A DNA stretch of 64,000 bases from Luteibacter mycovicinus (GCF_000745235.1 NZ_JQNL01000001.1:1364001-1428000); one strand, 5' to 3'; positions 45,163 to 56,166 are shown, counted from the first letter of the stretch. The notes: generated from the sequence alone by a model not told the origin. Made by a program: numbers and translations.

Positions 45163-45762
45163 TCAGCCCCCCAGGGCGGCGCGGAGCGCCTTGCGGATGA
45201 TGGCTTCGGCGGTGTCGCCGTCGGCGGCGGCCTTCTGGACCAGACGCGACGCTTCGACCGGCTTGTAGCCCAGCTGCTGAAGGGCCACCGTGGCTTCACT
45301 TACGGGATCGACCGGCGCGGACACGCCCGCCCCCATCGCCGCCGGCAGGCGCACGCCCACCGCGTCGACGCGGTCACGGAGTTCCACGACCATCCGCTCG
45401 GCGGTCTTCTTGCCGATGCCCGGAATCTTGGTCAGGGCCACGACGTCGCCCGCATGAACCAGGCGCGACAGCTCATCGGTCGACACGCCCGAAAGCACGG
45501 CCAGCGCGATCTTCGCGCCGATACCGCTCACCTTGAGCAGGTTGCGGAACATCGCCCGCTCGGCTTCGTGCATGAAGCCGTAAAGCGACACGCCATCCTC
45601 TTTCACCGCGTAATGCGTGAGAAGGATGACCTCCTTGCCGGTCGCCGGAAGGTCGTAAATGGTCGACATGGGAGCGTCGACCTCGTAACCCACGCCACCC
45701 ACCTCGATGAGGAGGGAGGGCGGCTGCTTGCTGATAAGAGTGCCTCGCAGGCGGCCGATCAT
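45163..45762 (-). CDS. ruvA: Holliday junction DNA-binding protein RuvA
   Basis: This 199-residue protein binds four-way junctions as a tetramer and recruits RuvB. The N-terminal OB fold starts MIGRLRGTL, a pair of helix-hairpin-helix motifs follows ([15 protein letters not shown] and [13 protein letters not shown]), and the C-terminal domain III contacts RuvB. The start at MIGRL is supported by the ATGA overlap with the ruvC stop and GGAGA upstream; the frame itself opens five codons earlier. Confidence 0.97.
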   Translation of the reverse strand: MIGRLRGTLISKQPPSLLIEVGGVGYEVDAPMSTIYDLPATGKEVILLTHYAVKEDGVSLYGFMHEAERAMFRNLLKVSGIGAKIALAVLSGVSTDELSRLVHAGDVVALTKIPGIGKKTAERMVVELRDRVDAVGVRLPAAMGAGVSAPVDPVSEATVALQQLGYKPVEASRLVQKAAADGDTAEAIIRKALRAALGG

Positions 45763-46280
45763 CGGCGACGTCTCCATGCCGTGCGCGGGATACCCACGCG
45801 TTCAATGCTGGAACGGGTATGCGCGTGGGCGATCGCGATCGCCAACGCGTCGGCGGCGTCCGCCTGGAGCGGACCCTTGATACCGAGGATCATCCCGATC
45901 ATGTGCTGGACCTGGGTCTTGTCGGCGCGGCCGGTACCGACCACCGCCTGTTTGACCTCGGTCGCCGCGTACTCATGCACGACGATTCCCTGGCTGACAA
46001 CGGCACACACGGCCGCGCCACGCGCCTGACCCAGCTTCAGGGCCGAGTCGGCGTTGCGCGCCATGAACACACGCTCGATCGCGGCTTCCGCGGGAGCATG
46101 CGTACCGATGATGGCGCAGAGTTCGTCAAAGATGCGTTTCAGCCGGAGGGGAAAGGTCGCTTCCCCGCCGACAACGAGCGCGCCATGCCAGACATGGGTG
46201 AGCGCGCCATTGTCGGCGACGTCGATGAGACCGACGCCCGTACGCTGGCTACCCGGATCGATGCCGAGGATGCGGGTCAT
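45759..46280 (-). CDS. ruvC: Crossover junction endodeoxyribonuclease RuvC
   Basis: The 173-residue resolvase cuts Holliday junctions. The catalytic carboxylates are visible in ILGIDPGS, in [10 protein letters not shown] and at the [13 protein letters not shown] end. It precedes ruvA with a 4-bp overlap and follows yebC by 41 bp, the classic yebC-ruvC-ruvA order. Confidence 0.97.
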   Translation of the reverse strand: MTRILGIDPGSQRTGVGLIDVADNGALTHVWHGALVVGGEATFPLRLKRIFDELCAIIGTHAPAEAAIERVFMARNADSALKLGQARGAAVCAVVSQGIVVHEYAATEVKQAVVGTGRADKTQVQHMIGMILGIKGPLQADAADALAIAIAHAHTRSSIERVGIPRTAWRRRR

Positions 46281-46321
46281 GACAGCGAATTAATACGCAA
46301 GACGATAAGGGGCCGGAGGCG

Positions 46322-47071
46322 TCACGCCTCGTCCGCATCCTGCGTCGGGAGAACGGCGTTGTGGTAGACCTCGTCGACATCGTCCAGCGCATTGAGCCGG
46401 TCGAGAAGCTTCTCGAAATGCTCCAGCGCCTCGCCCGTCGGCGTGACCAGGGGGCCGTTGGGCCGCATGACCACGTCGGAGCCTTCGACCTCGAAGCCCG
46501 CCGCCACCAGCGCCTTGCGCATGGCCTCCACGGCGATCGGGTCGGCGGCGAGCAGCACCGTACCGACGCCGTTTTCGATGACGATGTCTTCCGCGTTGTT
46601 TTCGATCGCGGCCTCTTCGAGCTTGCCCTCGATGTCCGCGTCGCCGCCGGTATGGATCAGCACCTGACCCACACGGGTGAACTGGAACGCGACCGAGTTG
46701 GTCGTCCCGAGGTTGCCGCCGAGCTTGGTCAGCGACGCGCGGACGTCGGCGACCGTGCGGGTCTGGTTGTCGGTGACGCAGTCGATGATCAGCGCGGTGC
46801 CCGCCGGGCCGTAGCCCTCGTAGCGAACCTCGTGCATGTCCGCCCCGCCCTCGGCACCCGAACCGCGCTTGATCGCGCGATCGATGGTGTCCTTGGTCAT
46901 GTTGGCGCCCAGCGCCTTGTCGACAGCCGCGCGCAGGCGCGGATTGCCGTTGGGATCGGGCACGCCGCCACGGGTGGCGATGGTGATTTCGCGGATCAGC
47001 TTGGTGAACACCTTGGCGCGCTTGGCGTCTTCGGCATTCTTGCGACCTTCGATGGAAGGGCCTCTACCCAT
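46322..47071 (-). CDS. yebC: YebC/TACO1 family protein
   Basis: This 249-residue protein starts GRGPSIEGRKNAEDAKRAKV and has the GGVPDPNGNPRLR segment and the ENIxRAIKRG-like DTIDRAIKRGSG motif. The family is described both as a transcriptional regulator and as a translation factor that relieves ribosome stalling (TACO1); recent work favours the latter. It lies upstream of ruvC as in most gammaproteobacteria. Confidence 0.95.
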   Translation of the reverse strand: MGRGPSIEGRKNAEDAKRAKVFTKLIREITIATRGGVPDPNGNPRLRAAVDKALGANMTKDTIDRAIKRGSGAEGGADMHEVRYEGYGPAGTALIIDCVTDNQTRTVADVRASLTKLGGNLGTTNSVAFQFTRVGQVLIHTGGDADIEGKLEEAAIENNAEDIVIENGVGTVLLAADPIAVEAMRKALVAAGFEVEGSDVVMRPNGPLVTPTGEALEHFEKLLDRLNALDDVDEVYHNAVLPTQDADEA

Positions 47072-47121
47072 GTTCGATTCCTGGACTTACCGGACGGACG
47101 AGGGCGCGATTCTATCCGCAA

Positions 47122-47766
47122 TCACGTCGGGGGGCTAAGGGGGGTATCGAAACGCCCCTCCCTCAGAAAGACACCGACCTGCCTGGCGACGTCCGCCGAC
47201 ACCAGCATGCCGGTGTGGCTGGTCTCCAGAACGCAGTGCGCGCAAAGCCCCGGCAGGCGGGTTTCTTCCACGCCGACGGAGCCATCGTGCTCGGCGCCGA
47301 GTTCGCCGACGAAAGCCCCCAGACCGACCGGCATGCGGCCGGCGATCATGCCGACCTCGCGGGAACCGTCCCAGCGGTCCAGACCGTGCTCGAGCAGACC
47401 CCGGGCGCGCCCCAGCAGCATGTCGCCGCCCCAGCGGTGGGTCAGCCCACGGGCCGCGCCACTGCCATTGAGCGGCGAACCGAGGCATACGATGCGACCC
47501 TCGGGCAGGTCCTCGTCGCGGCAGGCCAGCAAAGCAAGGATGCCGCCCAGGCTGTGCCCTACGACGTGGACGGGCCCTGGCCCCAGATGGCGGATGCGCT
47601 TGCGCAGCCGCGCGATCGCCTGCTCCGGCGGCGCGGCCACGCTCATGTATTCGAACTGGTGAACCCGGAAACCTTCCTCGCGCAGCCGCCGGCTGAGCAT
47701 CGCCATGGCGAAGCCCCGCATCCACAAGCCATGGAGGAGCAGGACATCGGCAGGCGAGTCACTCAT
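47122..47766 (-). CDS. Alpha/beta hydrolase (lipase/PGAP1-like)
   Basis: This 214-residue single-domain hydrolase has an early LLLHGLWMRG oxyanion motif, the nucleophile elbow VVGHSLGG near residue 70, and the histidine in ETSHTGML. There is no signal peptide, so it is probably cytosolic. The short form and the LGSPLNGS segment recall lipases of the PGAP1/esterase group. It follows aspS by 20 bp, so it shares its transcript. Substrate unknown. Confidence 0.85.
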   Translation of the reverse strand: MSDSPADVLLLHGLWMRGFAMAMLSRRLREEGFRVHQFEYMSVAAPPEQAIARLRKRIRHLGPGPVHVVGHSLGGILALLACRDEDLPEGRIVCLGSPLNGSGAARGLTHRWGGDMLLGRARGLLEHGLDRWDGSREVGMIAGRMPVGLGAFVGELGAEHDGSVGVEETRLPGLCAHCVLETSHTGMLVSADVARQVGVFLREGRFDTPLSPPT

Positions 47767-47786
47767 GGACGCGGGGCTCCGAGGGG

Positions 47787-49559
47787 TCAGGCTTTCAGCG
47801 CCTCCGCGGCGGCGACGCGGACGTGCAGTTCTTTCAGCTGCGGCTCGGAGACCGGCGACGGCGCATCGGTCATAAGATCCTGGGCGCTGGTGGTCTTCGG
47901 GAAGGCGATGACGTCACGGATGGATTCCGTACCCGCCATGAGCGCGGCGATGCGGTCGATGCCGAAGGCCAGGCCGCCATGGGGCGGCGCGCCCATGCGC
48001 AGCGCCTTGAGGAGGAAGCCGAACTTGGCCTCCGCCTCGTCCGCGCCGATGCCGAGCAGGTCGAATACGGTGCTCTGCATCTCGGGACGGTGGATACGGA
48101 TGGAGCCTCCACCGATCTCGTTGCCGTTGAGGACCATGTCGTAGCCGCGGCTCACGGCGTCAGCGGCATGGGCGCGAAGATCGGCGATGTCGTCGACCTT
48201 CGGAGCGGTGAACGGGTGATGGAGCGCGACGAAGCGTTTTTCTTCGTCGTCGTACTCGAACATCGGAAAGTCGGTGACCCACAGCGGTTTCCAGCTGTTT
48301 TCGACCAGACCGCGATCGCGACCGACACGGATGCGCAGGGCGCCCATGAAGTCGGTAACCGTCTTCCATGCGCCTGCACCGAAGAACACGATGTCGCCGT
48401 TGCCGGCGCCCGTGAGCGACAGCACCTGTTCGAGCGCGGCGTCGTCGAGGAACTTGGCCACCGGCGAGTTGATGCCTTCGCGACCCTTGGCGAGGTCGTC
48501 GACCTTCAGCCAGGCAAGGCCCTTCGCGCCGTAGCGACCCGCGTATTCGGTCAGACCGTCGATGTCCTTACGCGACAGATCCGCCGCGCCAGGCACGCGC
48601 AGGGCCGCCACGCGACCGGCCGGGTCGTTGGCGGGACCGGAGAAAACCTTGAACTCGACGTGCTTCACGGCCTCGGCGATGTCCGTCAGCTCGAGCGCGA
48701 TGCGCAGGTCGGGCTTGTCGGACCCGAAGCGGCGCATGGCCTCGGCATAGGTCATACGCGGGAACGACGCATCGAGCTCGACCTTGCGCACTTCGCGGAA
48801 GACGTGGCGGATGAGGTTCTCGACGAAGTCCTGGACGTCACGCTCTTCGACGAAGGCGAACTCCAGGTCGAGCTGGGTGAATTCCGGCTGGCGGTCGGCG
48901 CGGAGGTCTTCGTCGCGGAAGCAGCGGGCGATCTGATAGTAGCGATCGAAGCCGGCCATCATCAGGATCTGTTTGAACAGCTGCGGCGACTGCGGCAGCG
49001 CATAGAACTGGCCCGGGTGCACGCGGCTCGGGACCAGATAGTCGCGCGCGCCTTCCGGCGTGGCCTTGGTCAGGATCGGGGTTTCGATGTCCTGGAAACC
49101 GGCGGTATCGAGATAACGACGCAACTCGCGGACCAGTGCGGTACGCGTGCGCATCATCTGCTGCATCTCGGGACGGCGCAGGTCGAGGTAGCGGTAGGTC
49201 ATCCGCATGTCCTCGTTCGGCGTCTCGTGCTGCGCGAACGGCAGGTCGCGGGCTTCGTTGAGGATCTCGACGGAATCCGCCAGGAGCTCGACGGTGCCGG
49301 TCCTGAGCTTGTCGTTAGGCGACAGACGCTGGCGAATCTGGCCCGTGACGCGGATGACGAACTCGTTTCCCAGATCGCCAGCGACGGCGAAGGCGACGGC
49401 ATTCTCGCGCTCGATCACGACCTGGGCGATGCCCTCGTGGTCACGAAGGTCGACGAAGGCCACGTGGCTCTGCAGGCGAAGGGTGTTGACCCAGCCGCAC
49501 AGGGTGACTTCCTGACCGATCAGCGACTCGTCGATGAGTCCGCAAAAATGAGTGCGCAT
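47787..49559 (-). CDS. aspS: Aspartyl-tRNA synthetase
   Basis: The 590-residue class II synthetase of bacterial type has an N-terminal OB fold for anticodon binding (opening [13 protein letters not shown]), class II motif 2 in [12 protein letters not shown], the bacterial GAD insertion, and motif 3 with GGLAFGIDR. Whether it also charges tRNA-Asn cannot be decided here. MRTHF is the family start; the longer frame runs into the antisense of the DUF3011 gene. Confidence 0.97.
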   Translation of the reverse strand: MRTHFCGLIDESLIGQEVTLCGWVNTLRLQSHVAFVDLRDHEGIAQVVIERENAVAFAVAGDLGNEFVIRVTGQIRQRLSPNDKLRTGTVELLADSVEILNEARDLPFAQHETPNEDMRMTYRYLDLRRPEMQQMMRTRTALVRELRRYLDTAGFQDIETPILTKATPEGARDYLVPSRVHPGQFYALPQSPQLFKQILMMAGFDRYYQIARCFRDEDLRADRQPEFTQLDLEFAFVEERDVQDFVENLIRHVFREVRKVELDASFPRMTYAEAMRRFGSDKPDLRIALELTDIAEAVKHVEFKVFSGPANDPAGRVAALRVPGAADLSRKDIDGLTEYAGRYGAKGLAWLKVDDLAKGREGINSPVAKFLDDAALEQVLSLTGAGNGDIVFFGAGAWKTVTDFMGALRIRVGRDRGLVENSWKPLWVTDFPMFEYDDEEKRFVALHHPFTAPKVDDIADLRAHAADAVSRGYDMVLNGNEIGGGSIRIHRPEMQSTVFDLLGIGADEAEAKFGFLLKALRMGAPPHGGLAFGIDRIAALMAGTESIRDVIAFPKTTSAQDLMTDAPSPVSEPQLKELHVRVAAAEALKA

Positions 49560-49632
49560 GCGCTTGAAGCTTCGTGGGAAAAGACCCCGGATCGTAACAC
49601 GACCGGGGTCCCCAGGCGCCGACGGGAGCCGC

Positions 49633-50193
49633 TCAGCGGCCGATATCGAACTTCGCGCGGCAACCGTGATCGGCCCAGATGCCGTCCCGGGTGAAGCCGT
49701 AGCTGTAGCCCTCGCGACAGGAGGCATTGGAGTTCTGTTCGACCAGGCGAGCACCGCGGCCGAGCGGCCAGCGGCAGAACACGCGCTTGTTGTCTTCGCT
49801 GTCGCAGGAGACGATCTGGCCGCTGTTGCCGCCATACCCCGGACGACCGCCACCGGGACGACCATCGTCACCCCAGCCCGGCCGACCGCCATCGCCCCAG
49901 CCCGGACGGCCGCCGCCCCAGCCGCCGGCCTCCTGGAAGATGCCGCGGCAACCGTCGTCGACCCACAGGCCGTTGCGGTCCATGTCCCAGGTGCGACCCC
50001 GTATGCAGGCGGTCTTCGAATCCTGGCGGATCAGGCGGGCGTCACGCCAAGGCACGCGGCAATAGGAACGCCGGCCGTTGTCACTGAAGCAGTTGACCGT
50101 GTCGCCGCCGCGCTGGGCATGGGCGACGTGCGGCGTAGCGAACAGGCCCGCGCCCAGCGCCAGCATGCCGACCAACCCAAGAATGCGTTTCAT
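49633..50193 (-). CDS. DUF3011 domain protein with glycine-rich linker, secreted
   Basis: The 186-residue precursor has a signal peptide (cleavage after AHA) and two DUF3011 copies. Each has a VNCFSDNG or VSCDSEDN start, a YCRVPW or FCRWPL cysteine and a final [16 protein letters not shown] motif. Between them is a glycine/arginine/tryptophan/proline linker with repeats of GRPGWGD. The conserved cysteine patterns suggest disulfides outside the cytoplasm. Function unknown; the family is common in Xanthomonadales. GGAGG lies 8 nt before the ATG. Confidence 0.87.
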   Translation of the reverse strand: MKRILGLVGMLALGAGLFATPHVAHAQRGGDTVNCFSDNGRRSYCRVPWRDARLIRQDSKTACIRGRTWDMDRNGLWVDDGCRGIFQEAGGWGGGRPGWGDGGRPGWGDDGRPGGGRPGYGGNSGQIVSCDSEDNKRVFCRWPLGRGARLVEQNSNASCREGYSYGFTRDGIWADHGCRAKFDIGR

Positions 50194-50292
50194 ACCCCTG
50201 ACCTCCGATGTGTGTGGCGCAAAAACTATCGGAAGGATCCGCAACGCTGTTTGAACGGATCGCAGGAAAACGTTGCCGCGAAGAGCAGTCCG

Positions 50293-50604
50293 TCAGTCGC
50301 CCGTGGACTTCGAGCCCGCTGCGGGAGCGGGAGCTGGAGCGGGCGCCGGGGACGGAGCCGGCGCAGCGGCCGGCGCGGGCGCGCCGGACGAGCCTTCCGC
50401 AAGATTTCGCTTTTTGTCGCCGTCCTTCTTGAAATCCGTCTCATACCAGCCACCGCCGGCAAGGCGGAACTGCGGCGCGCTCAGCATCCGGCCGACCTGC
50501 GGTTCGCCGCAGCTGGGGCACACCGACGGATCGGCGTCGGACATCTTCTGCAGCCGCTCGAAACGATGACCACAGGCCTTGCACTGGAATTCGTAGATGG
50601 GCAT
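50293..50604 (-). CDS. FmdB family zinc-ribbon protein
   Basis: This 103-residue protein has an N-terminal zinc ribbon with C8, C11, C29 and C32 (MPIYEFQCKACGH and SVCPSCGE). The C-terminal 35 residues are alanine and proline repeats. FmdB-type proteins are named after a formamidase-cluster regulator, but most are of unknown function. The location upstream of aspS is conserved in many proteobacteria. Confidence 0.9.
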   Translation of the reverse strand: MPIYEFQCKACGHRFERLQKMSDADPSVCPSCGEPQVGRMLSAPQFRLAGGGWYETDFKKDGDKKRNLAEGSSGAPAPAAAPAPSPAPAPAPAPAAGSKSTGD

Positions 50605-50918
50605 GACGCGGGAGCCTTGGGATTCAGCCCGGCATTATCTGGCCGGCGCGGGGATTTTCAATGATCCGCCCGGCGGCACGAACGCGGAACCGGGCACAGG
50701 ATTTTGCATTGCACCAACATGGTCTTACGAGCCAGTTTCGTGCCAAACCCTTAAAAAAGGGGCTCTTCATGCCTTCGTTTCACCATTATGGCGCATTTGT
50801 TACGAGCGTGTTGACGCACCGCAAGGTGCGTGCATAGCGTGAATCCAACGCGGCACTTTCGCCCGCGTCCGCGGGGTGTCCCGCCTCGCGTACCGTAGCT
50901 CGCCCTGGGGACCCATCA
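50605..50918 (+). promoter_or_regulatory. AT-richer intergenic region upstream of the TonB-dependent receptor
   Basis: These 314 bp hold no plausible gene. They are clearly less GC-rich than the surroundings, with runs such as CCCTTAAAAAAGGGG. TTGACG at 50811-50816 is a good -35 box. A perfect hairpin ACGCACC-GCAA-GGTGCGT (50814-50831) overlaps it and fills the spacer; the -10 at the expected spacing (ATAGCG, 50834) is poor. No Fur-like palindrome was found by eye. Confidence 0.4.
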
Positions 50919-53411
50919 ATGACGACAGGCAAGACCCTACGACGCAAACCGTCGGCCAGCTTCTGGCTACCCGCGCTTGGCCTCATGATCGTGACGCCCG
51001 GCTATGCACAGGACACCACACCGCCCCCCGATACGAAGGAGGCACGCCAGCTCGATCAGGTGGTGGTCACGGGTACACGCAGCACGACGCGGACGGAAGC
51101 GAATTCGCTTTCCCCCATCGACGTACTTTCGCCCAAGGATCTTACCTCAACCGGCAGTACCGACCTCGCCACGGCGCTCGGACGCCTGCTGCCCTCCCTG
51201 GACTTTCCGCGTCCCGCGATCAACGACGGTAACGACGCGATCCGCCCGGCCAGCCTGCGCGGCCTGTCCCCCGACGCCACGCTGGTCCTCGTCGACGGCA
51301 AGCGCTATCACACTTCGGCACTGGTCAATTACAACAACTCGGTGGGACGCGGCGCCGCACCGGCCGACCTCAACTCGATTCCGATCTCCGCGATCGACCA
51401 CATCGAGGTGCTGCGTGACGGCGCCGCGGCGCAGTACGGATCGGATGCGATCGCCGGCGTGATCAACGTCGTGCTCAAACACGGCGCCGGCGAAGGCAAG
51501 AACTCGATCAATGCCAACTACGGCATCATGGACAAGGGCGACGGAGAAACCAACGGTATCGACGGGTCGCTCGGCATCGACCTCGGCGGCAAGGGAGCCG
51601 ATGCGAAGGGCTGGGCGCGTATCGCGTTCAACTACCAGAATTCGATGAACACCAACCGCGCCTCGCCGGTGAGCCTGTTCACCCCGGAAGAGGCCGCCGA
51701 CGGCAACGTCGCCCACCAGCGTTATGGCGACCCGGCGGTAAAGACCTATCAGGTACTGACCAACTTTCAGTACGCGGTCGCGCATAACGTCGACGTCTAT
51801 GGCTTCCTCAGCCTCAGCCGTCGCGACGTCGTCTCCAACGGCTATTACCGCGGCGCCACCAACGCGCGCAACGTACCCGACATCTACCCCGACGGGTTCC
51901 TTCCGCAGATCGTCAACCATACCAACGACTCCACCGGCGTACTCGGTGTCAAAGGCGTGACCGACGGCGGATGGCGCTGGGACGCCTCCGGCAACTACGG
52001 CATCAACAGCCTGGTGTTCGACGTACAGAACAGCATCAATACCAATCTGTACTACTCGACCGGCGCGTCGCCGACGTACTTCAACGCGGGCACCTTCAAG
52101 AACTCGCAGGCGCTGGCCAATATCGACATCGGCAAGGATTTCAGTGTCGGCTGGCTGCCCAATCCCCTGACGCTCGCTTTCGGCGCCGAGTACCGCAAGG
52201 AGAAGTACCAGATCGATGCGGGCGATCCGGAGTCGTACTACTTCAATCAGAACACGCTGATTCCGGGCACGGACACGCCGTATGCGGGCGGTGCGCAGGT
52301 GTTTCCGGGCCTCAACCCGACCGCTGCCGGAAGCTTCACGCGACACAGCGAGGCGGCGTACGTCGATCTCGAAACCGACCTCACCGACAAGTTCTCCGCC
52401 GGGGTCGCCGGCCGCTACGAGCACTACAGCGACTCCGGCTCGACACGATCGGGCAAGCTTTCCGCGCGCTACCAGTTCGTGCCTGAGTTCGCTCTGCGCG
52501 GCACCATCTCGAACGGCTTCCGCGCACCGTCGCTGGCCCAGCAGAACTATCAGTCGGTCGTGACCATCATCGACCCCACGACCGGCCAGCTTGCGCAGAC
52601 CGGCACGTACCGCACCTCCGATCCCGCGGCCGTCGCCCTCGGCGCCAAACCGCTGAAGCCGGAGAAATCCGCGAACTACAGCATCGGCGCGGTGTGGGAA
52701 CCGACCGCGGATTTCAGCGCCACGCTCGATCTGTACCAGATCCGTATCTGGCACCAGATTCTCTACTCCGACACCATCAGCCTCACCGACCCGTTGCTGG
52801 CGGCGTATTTCAACAGCGTGGTACCCGGCCAGCAGGTAACGGCGATTCAGTACTTCGCCAACTCGGCCGCCACACGCACGCGCGGTGCCGATCTGGTCCT
52901 GAACTATCGTGTGCCGACGACGAGCTTCGGCCAGTTCAACCTGCTGGCAAGCGGAAACTACAACAAGGTGAAGGTGCTCTCGGTCGGGGCGACACCAGCC
53001 GTGTTGCAGGAGAACTCGTCAGGCCCGATCGAACTCTTCGGCCGATCCAGCCAGGGCATCCTGACCAGCGCGACACCGCGAACGAAGTTCCTGCTCGGTG
53101 CCGACTGGACACTCGGTGGGTTCAACGCCCATGCGGACCTGACTCGCTACGGCTCGGTGATCCGCGTGAACACCGATCCGAGCACCGACCAGAAGTTTCC
53201 GGCGCGCTGGCTGCTCAATCTGTCCGGCGGTTACACCATCGGCCAGTGGAACTTCGGCGTCGGCGTGGATAACGTCACCAACCAGTACCCGCAGCGCGTG
53301 AAGCCGACCAACAGCGGCGAGGACTACTTCAGCGGCCTGCAGTACTCCGCGCTGTCGCCGTTCGGCTTCAACGGGCGGTATTACTACGCGAAGGTGGGGT
53401 TCCGGTTCTGA
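50919..53411 (+). CDS. TonB-dependent outer-membrane receptor
   Basis: The 830-residue receptor has a signal peptide (cleaved after GYAQ), a TonB box-like region LDQVVVTGTR, a plug domain of about 130 residues (IDHIEVLRDGAAAQYGSDAIAGVINVVLK) and a 22-strand barrel ending with the aromatic terminus FNGRYYYAKVGFRF. The plug motif class resembles vitamin- or carbohydrate-type receptors rather than the siderophore type, but the ligand is unknown and no neighbouring enzyme hints at it. It faces clpB tail-to-tail over a REP pair. Confidence 0.93.
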   Translation: MTTGKTLRRKPSASFWLPALGLMIVTPGYAQDTTPPPDTKEARQLDQVVVTGTRSTTRTEANSLSPIDVLSPKDLTSTGSTDLATALGRLLPSLDFPRPAINDGNDAIRPASLRGLSPDATLVLVDGKRYHTSALVNYNNSVGRGAAPADLNSIPISAIDHIEVLRDGAAAQYGSDAIAGVINVVLKHGAGEGKNSINANYGIMDKGDGETNGIDGSLGIDLGGKGADAKGWARIAFNYQNSMNTNRASPVSLFTPEEAADGNVAHQRYGDPAVKTYQVLTNFQYAVAHNVDVYGFLSLSRRDVVSNGYYRGATNARNVPDIYPDGFLPQIVNHTNDSTGVLGVKGVTDGGWRWDASGNYGINSLVFDVQNSINTNLYYSTGASPTYFNAGTFKNSQALANIDIGKDFSVGWLPNPLTLAFGAEYRKEKYQIDAGDPESYYFNQNTLIPGTDTPYAGGAQVFPGLNPTAAGSFTRHSEAAYVDLETDLTDKFSAGVAGRYEHYSDSGSTRSGKLSARYQFVPEFALRGTISNGFRAPSLAQQNYQSVVTIIDPTTGQLAQTGTYRTSDPAAVALGAKPLKPEKSANYSIGAVWEPTADFSATLDLYQIRIWHQILYSDTISLTDPLLAAYFNSVVPGQQVTAIQYFANSAATRTRGADLVLNYRVPTTSFGQFNLLASGNYNKVKVLSVGATPAVLQENSSGPIELFGRSSQGILTSATPRTKFLLGADWTLGGFNAHADLTRYGSVIRVNTDPSTDQKFPARWLLNLSGGYTIGQWNFGVGVDNVTNQYPQRVKPTNSGEDYFSGLQYSALSPFGFNGRYYYAKVGFRF

Positions 53412-53421
53412 AGAACCGAAA

Positions 53422-53483
53422 CGTGTAGGAGCGCGCCTTGCACGCGATCGTGAAGAATCGCGCGCGAGGAGCGCTCCTACACG
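53422..53483. repeat. Inverted REP pair (GTAGGAGC family) between convergent genes
   Basis: CGTGTAGGAGCGC (53422-53434) and GCGCTCCTACACG (53471-53483) are perfect 13-bp inverted repeats around a 36-bp centre with more pairing (ATCG and CGCGCG stretches). The pair lies between the TonB receptor and clpB 3' ends, where it may help end both transcripts. Confidence 0.85.
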
Positions 53484-53488
53484 GGCTT

Positions 53489-56071
53489 TTATGCCGCCTC
53501 GAAGATCAGGTGATTCCCATCCGAATCGACCCGGATCGTCTGCCCGGCCGAAAACGCACCCTGCAGGATCCGCTGCGCCAGCGGATTCTCCAGCTGCTGC
53601 TGGATAGCCCGCTTGAGCGGGCGCGCACCGTAGACCGGATCGAAGCCCGCACTGCCCAGCAGATCGAGCGCCTTGTCACTCAGTTCCAGCGACAGCTGAC
53701 GATCGGCCAGACGCTTTGCCAGGTAATCCAGCTGGATGCGGGCGATCGACCGGATCTGCTTCTTGTCGAGCGGGCGGAACACCACCAGGTCGTCCAGACG
53801 ATTGATGAACTCCGGACGGAAGTGCGCCTGCACGACACCCAGCACGGATGCCTTCATCTGCATGTAGTCGGCCTCGCTGTCGCCCGCCTGCTCCTGGATC
53901 AGGTTGGAGCCCAGGTTCGAGGTCATGACGATCACGGTGTTGCGGAAATCGACCGTGCGACCCTGACCGTCGGTGAGGCGACCGTCGTCCAGCACCTGCA
54001 GCAGGATGTTGAACACATCCGGATGCGCCTTCTCGACCTCATCGAGCAGGATCACGCTGTACGGACGACGACGCACCGCTTCGGTCAGGTACCCACCCTC
54101 TTCGTAACCGACGTAACCTGGAGGCGCGCCGACTAGGCGGCTCACGGAGTGCTTCTCCATGAACTCACTCATGTCGATGCGGACCATCGCGTCCTGTGTA
54201 TCGAACAGAAAGTCCGCCAGCGCCTTGCACAGTTCCGTCTTGCCGACGCCCGTGGGGCCGAGGAAAAGGAACGAGCCATAAGGACGGTTCGGATCCGACA
54301 AGCCGGCACGCGCGCGACGAATCGCATCCGACACCGCGCGCACCGCCTCTTCCTGCCCGACGACACGGGCGTGCAGCGCACTCTCCATGTGCAGGAGTTT
54401 TTCGCGCTCGCCTTCGAGCATCTTGTTGACCGGAATACCCGTCCAGCGAGCGACGACCTCCGCGATCTCCTCGGCCGTCACGCGGTCCTGCAGCAGTGTG
54501 AAGTCCTGCTTCTCGGCCTGTTGCGCGGCCGCCAGCTGCGCTTCCAGAGCGGGCAAACGGCCGTACTGGATCTCGCTCATCGCGCCGTAATCCTGGCGAC
54601 GCTGTGCGGCTTCGAGTTCGAGGCGAGCCTGTTCGATCTGCTCCTTGATCTTCGTCGCGCCCTGCAACATCGCCTTTTCGGACTTCCATACCTCGTTGAG
54701 GTCCGAGAATTCGCGATCGAGGGTTTCGATATCCGACTCGAGGTTGGCGAGGCGCTGCTTCGACTCGTCGTCCGGCTCCTTCTTCAGCATCTCGCGCTGG
54801 ATTTTCAGCTGGATCAGCCGGCGTTCGAGGCGGTCGAGTTCTTCCGGTTTGGAGTCGATCTCCATGCGGATACGCGATGCCGCTTCGTCCATCAGGTCGA
54901 TGGCCTTGTCGGGCAGCTGACGATCGGGGATGTAGCGCGCCGAAAGCGTGGCGGCCGCCACGATGGCCGGATCGGTGATCTCAACGCCATGATGGACGGC
55001 ATAGCGCTCCTTCAGGCCGCGCAGGATGGCGATCGTGTCTTCCACGCTCGGCTCACCCACGTACACCTTCTGGAAGCGACGCTCGAGCGCGGCATCCTTT
55101 TCCACATACTTGCGGTATTCGTCGAGGGTCGTGGCACCGATGCAATGCAGTTCGCCACGCGCAAGCGCCGGCTTGAGCATGTTGCCCGCGTCCATCGCGC
55201 CGTCGGCCTTGCCCGCACCGACCATGGTATGCAGCTCGTCGATGAACAGGATGACCCGACCTTCCTGTCTGGACAGGTCGTTGAGCACGGCCTTGAGGCG
55301 CTCCTCGAATTCGCCACGGAATTTCGCGCCCGCGATCAGCGCGCCCATGTCGAGCGAAAGGACGCGTTTGTCGCGCAGGCCTTCCGGCACTTCGCCATTG
55401 ACGATGCGCTGCGCCAGGCCTTCGACGATGGCCGTTTTGCCCACGCCGGGCTCACCGATCAGCACCGGATTGTTCTTCGTGCGGCGCTGAAGCACCTGGA
55501 TCGTGCGTCGGATTTCCTCGTCACGGCCGATCACCGGATCGAGCTTGCCGTTCTCGGCCCGTTCGGTCAGGTCGATGGTGTACTTCTCGAGCGCCTGCCG
55601 CTGCTCTTCCGCGTTCTCGGACTGCACCTTCTCACCACCGCGCAACTTCTCGATCGCGGCCTCGAGGCGCTCCTTCGTCGCGCCCGCGGCCTTGAGCGCA
55701 CCACCCACTTCGCCACGATCCTCCAGCGTCGCCAGGAGGAACAGCTCACTGGCGATGAACTGGTCGCCACGCTGCTGGGCCAGCTTGTCAGTGAGGTTCA
55801 ACAGGCGGTTGAGGTCGTTGCCGAGGTTGATGTTGCCCTCCTGGCCGCTGACGCGCGGCAGGCGGTCGAGGATCTCGCCCACACGCTGACGCAGCGCGGG
55901 TACGTTCACCCCGGCCTGGGTGAGCAATGGACCCGTCGAACCGCCTTGCTGGTCGAGCAGCGCGACCAGGACGTGGGCCGGCTCGAGCATGTTGTTGTCG
56001 CGGCCCACGGCCAGCGACTGTGCGTCCGCCAGGGCCTGCTGGAAACGCGACGTAAGTCTGTCCATTCGCAT
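53489..56071 (-). CDS. clpB: Disaggregating chaperone ClpB
   Basis: This 860-residue AAA+ Hsp100 protein resolves aggregates with DnaK. It has the N-terminal repeat domain, NBD1 with [17 protein letters not shown], the long coiled-coil middle domain (about 405-520, heptads with [17 protein letters not shown]), and NBD2 with [15 protein letters not shown]. The start [11 protein letters not shown] is standard; the third codon is also a methionine. A sigma-32-type promoter lies upstream. In E. coli clpB follows pgeF; here otsBA on the opposite strand separate them. Confidence 0.97.
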   Translation of the reverse strand: MRMDRLTSRFQQALADAQSLAVGRDNNMLEPAHVLVALLDQQGGSTGPLLTQAGVNVPALRQRVGEILDRLPRVSGQEGNINLGNDLNRLLNLTDKLAQQRGDQFIASELFLLATLEDRGEVGGALKAAGATKERLEAAIEKLRGGEKVQSENAEEQRQALEKYTIDLTERAENGKLDPVIGRDEEIRRTIQVLQRRTKNNPVLIGEPGVGKTAIVEGLAQRIVNGEVPEGLRDKRVLSLDMGALIAGAKFRGEFEERLKAVLNDLSRQEGRVILFIDELHTMVGAGKADGAMDAGNMLKPALARGELHCIGATTLDEYRKYVEKDAALERRFQKVYVGEPSVEDTIAILRGLKERYAVHHGVEITDPAIVAAATLSARYIPDRQLPDKAIDLMDEAASRIRMEIDSKPEELDRLERRLIQLKIQREMLKKEPDDESKQRLANLESDIETLDREFSDLNEVWKSEKAMLQGATKIKEQIEQARLELEAAQRRQDYGAMSEIQYGRLPALEAQLAAAQQAEKQDFTLLQDRVTAEEIAEVVARWTGIPVNKMLEGEREKLLHMESALHARVVGQEEAVRAVSDAIRRARAGLSDPNRPYGSFLFLGPTGVGKTELCKALADFLFDTQDAMVRIDMSEFMEKHSVSRLVGAPPGYVGYEEGGYLTEAVRRRPYSVILLDEVEKAHPDVFNILLQVLDDGRLTDGQGRTVDFRNTVIVMTSNLGSNLIQEQAGDSEADYMQMKASVLGVVQAHFRPEFINRLDDLVVFRPLDKKQIRSIARIQLDYLAKRLADRQLSLELSDKALDLLGSAGFDPVYGARPLKRAIQQQLENPLAQRILQGAFSAGQTIRVDSDGNHLIFEAA

Positions 56072-56137
56072 CGTAAGGTGTCTCCCAAAAGGTGATGGCG
56101 CGACCCGGGACCTCCCCGCGACCGCCTCTGGCGCAAG

Positions 56138-56166
56138 AGATGCGGCTCGAACATTAGTCCTTCAAC
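56138..56166 (-). promoter_or_regulatory. Candidate sigma-32 (RpoH) promoter of clpB
   Basis: On the minus strand GTTGAA (56166-56161) and CCGCATCT (56145-56138) are 15 bp apart. Each hexamer matches the CTTGAA / CCCCAT consensus in five of six places. It would start transcription about 60 nt before the clpB ATG. Confidence 0.5.

Noticed and set aside
42258..46029. Long plus-strand frames antisense to ruvB, kup and ruvA
   Set aside because: All three minus-strand genes are clear; the antisense products are histidine/arginine-rich shadows.
54149..56095. 648-codon plus-strand frame antisense to clpB
   Set aside because: Shadow of an unmistakable ClpB.
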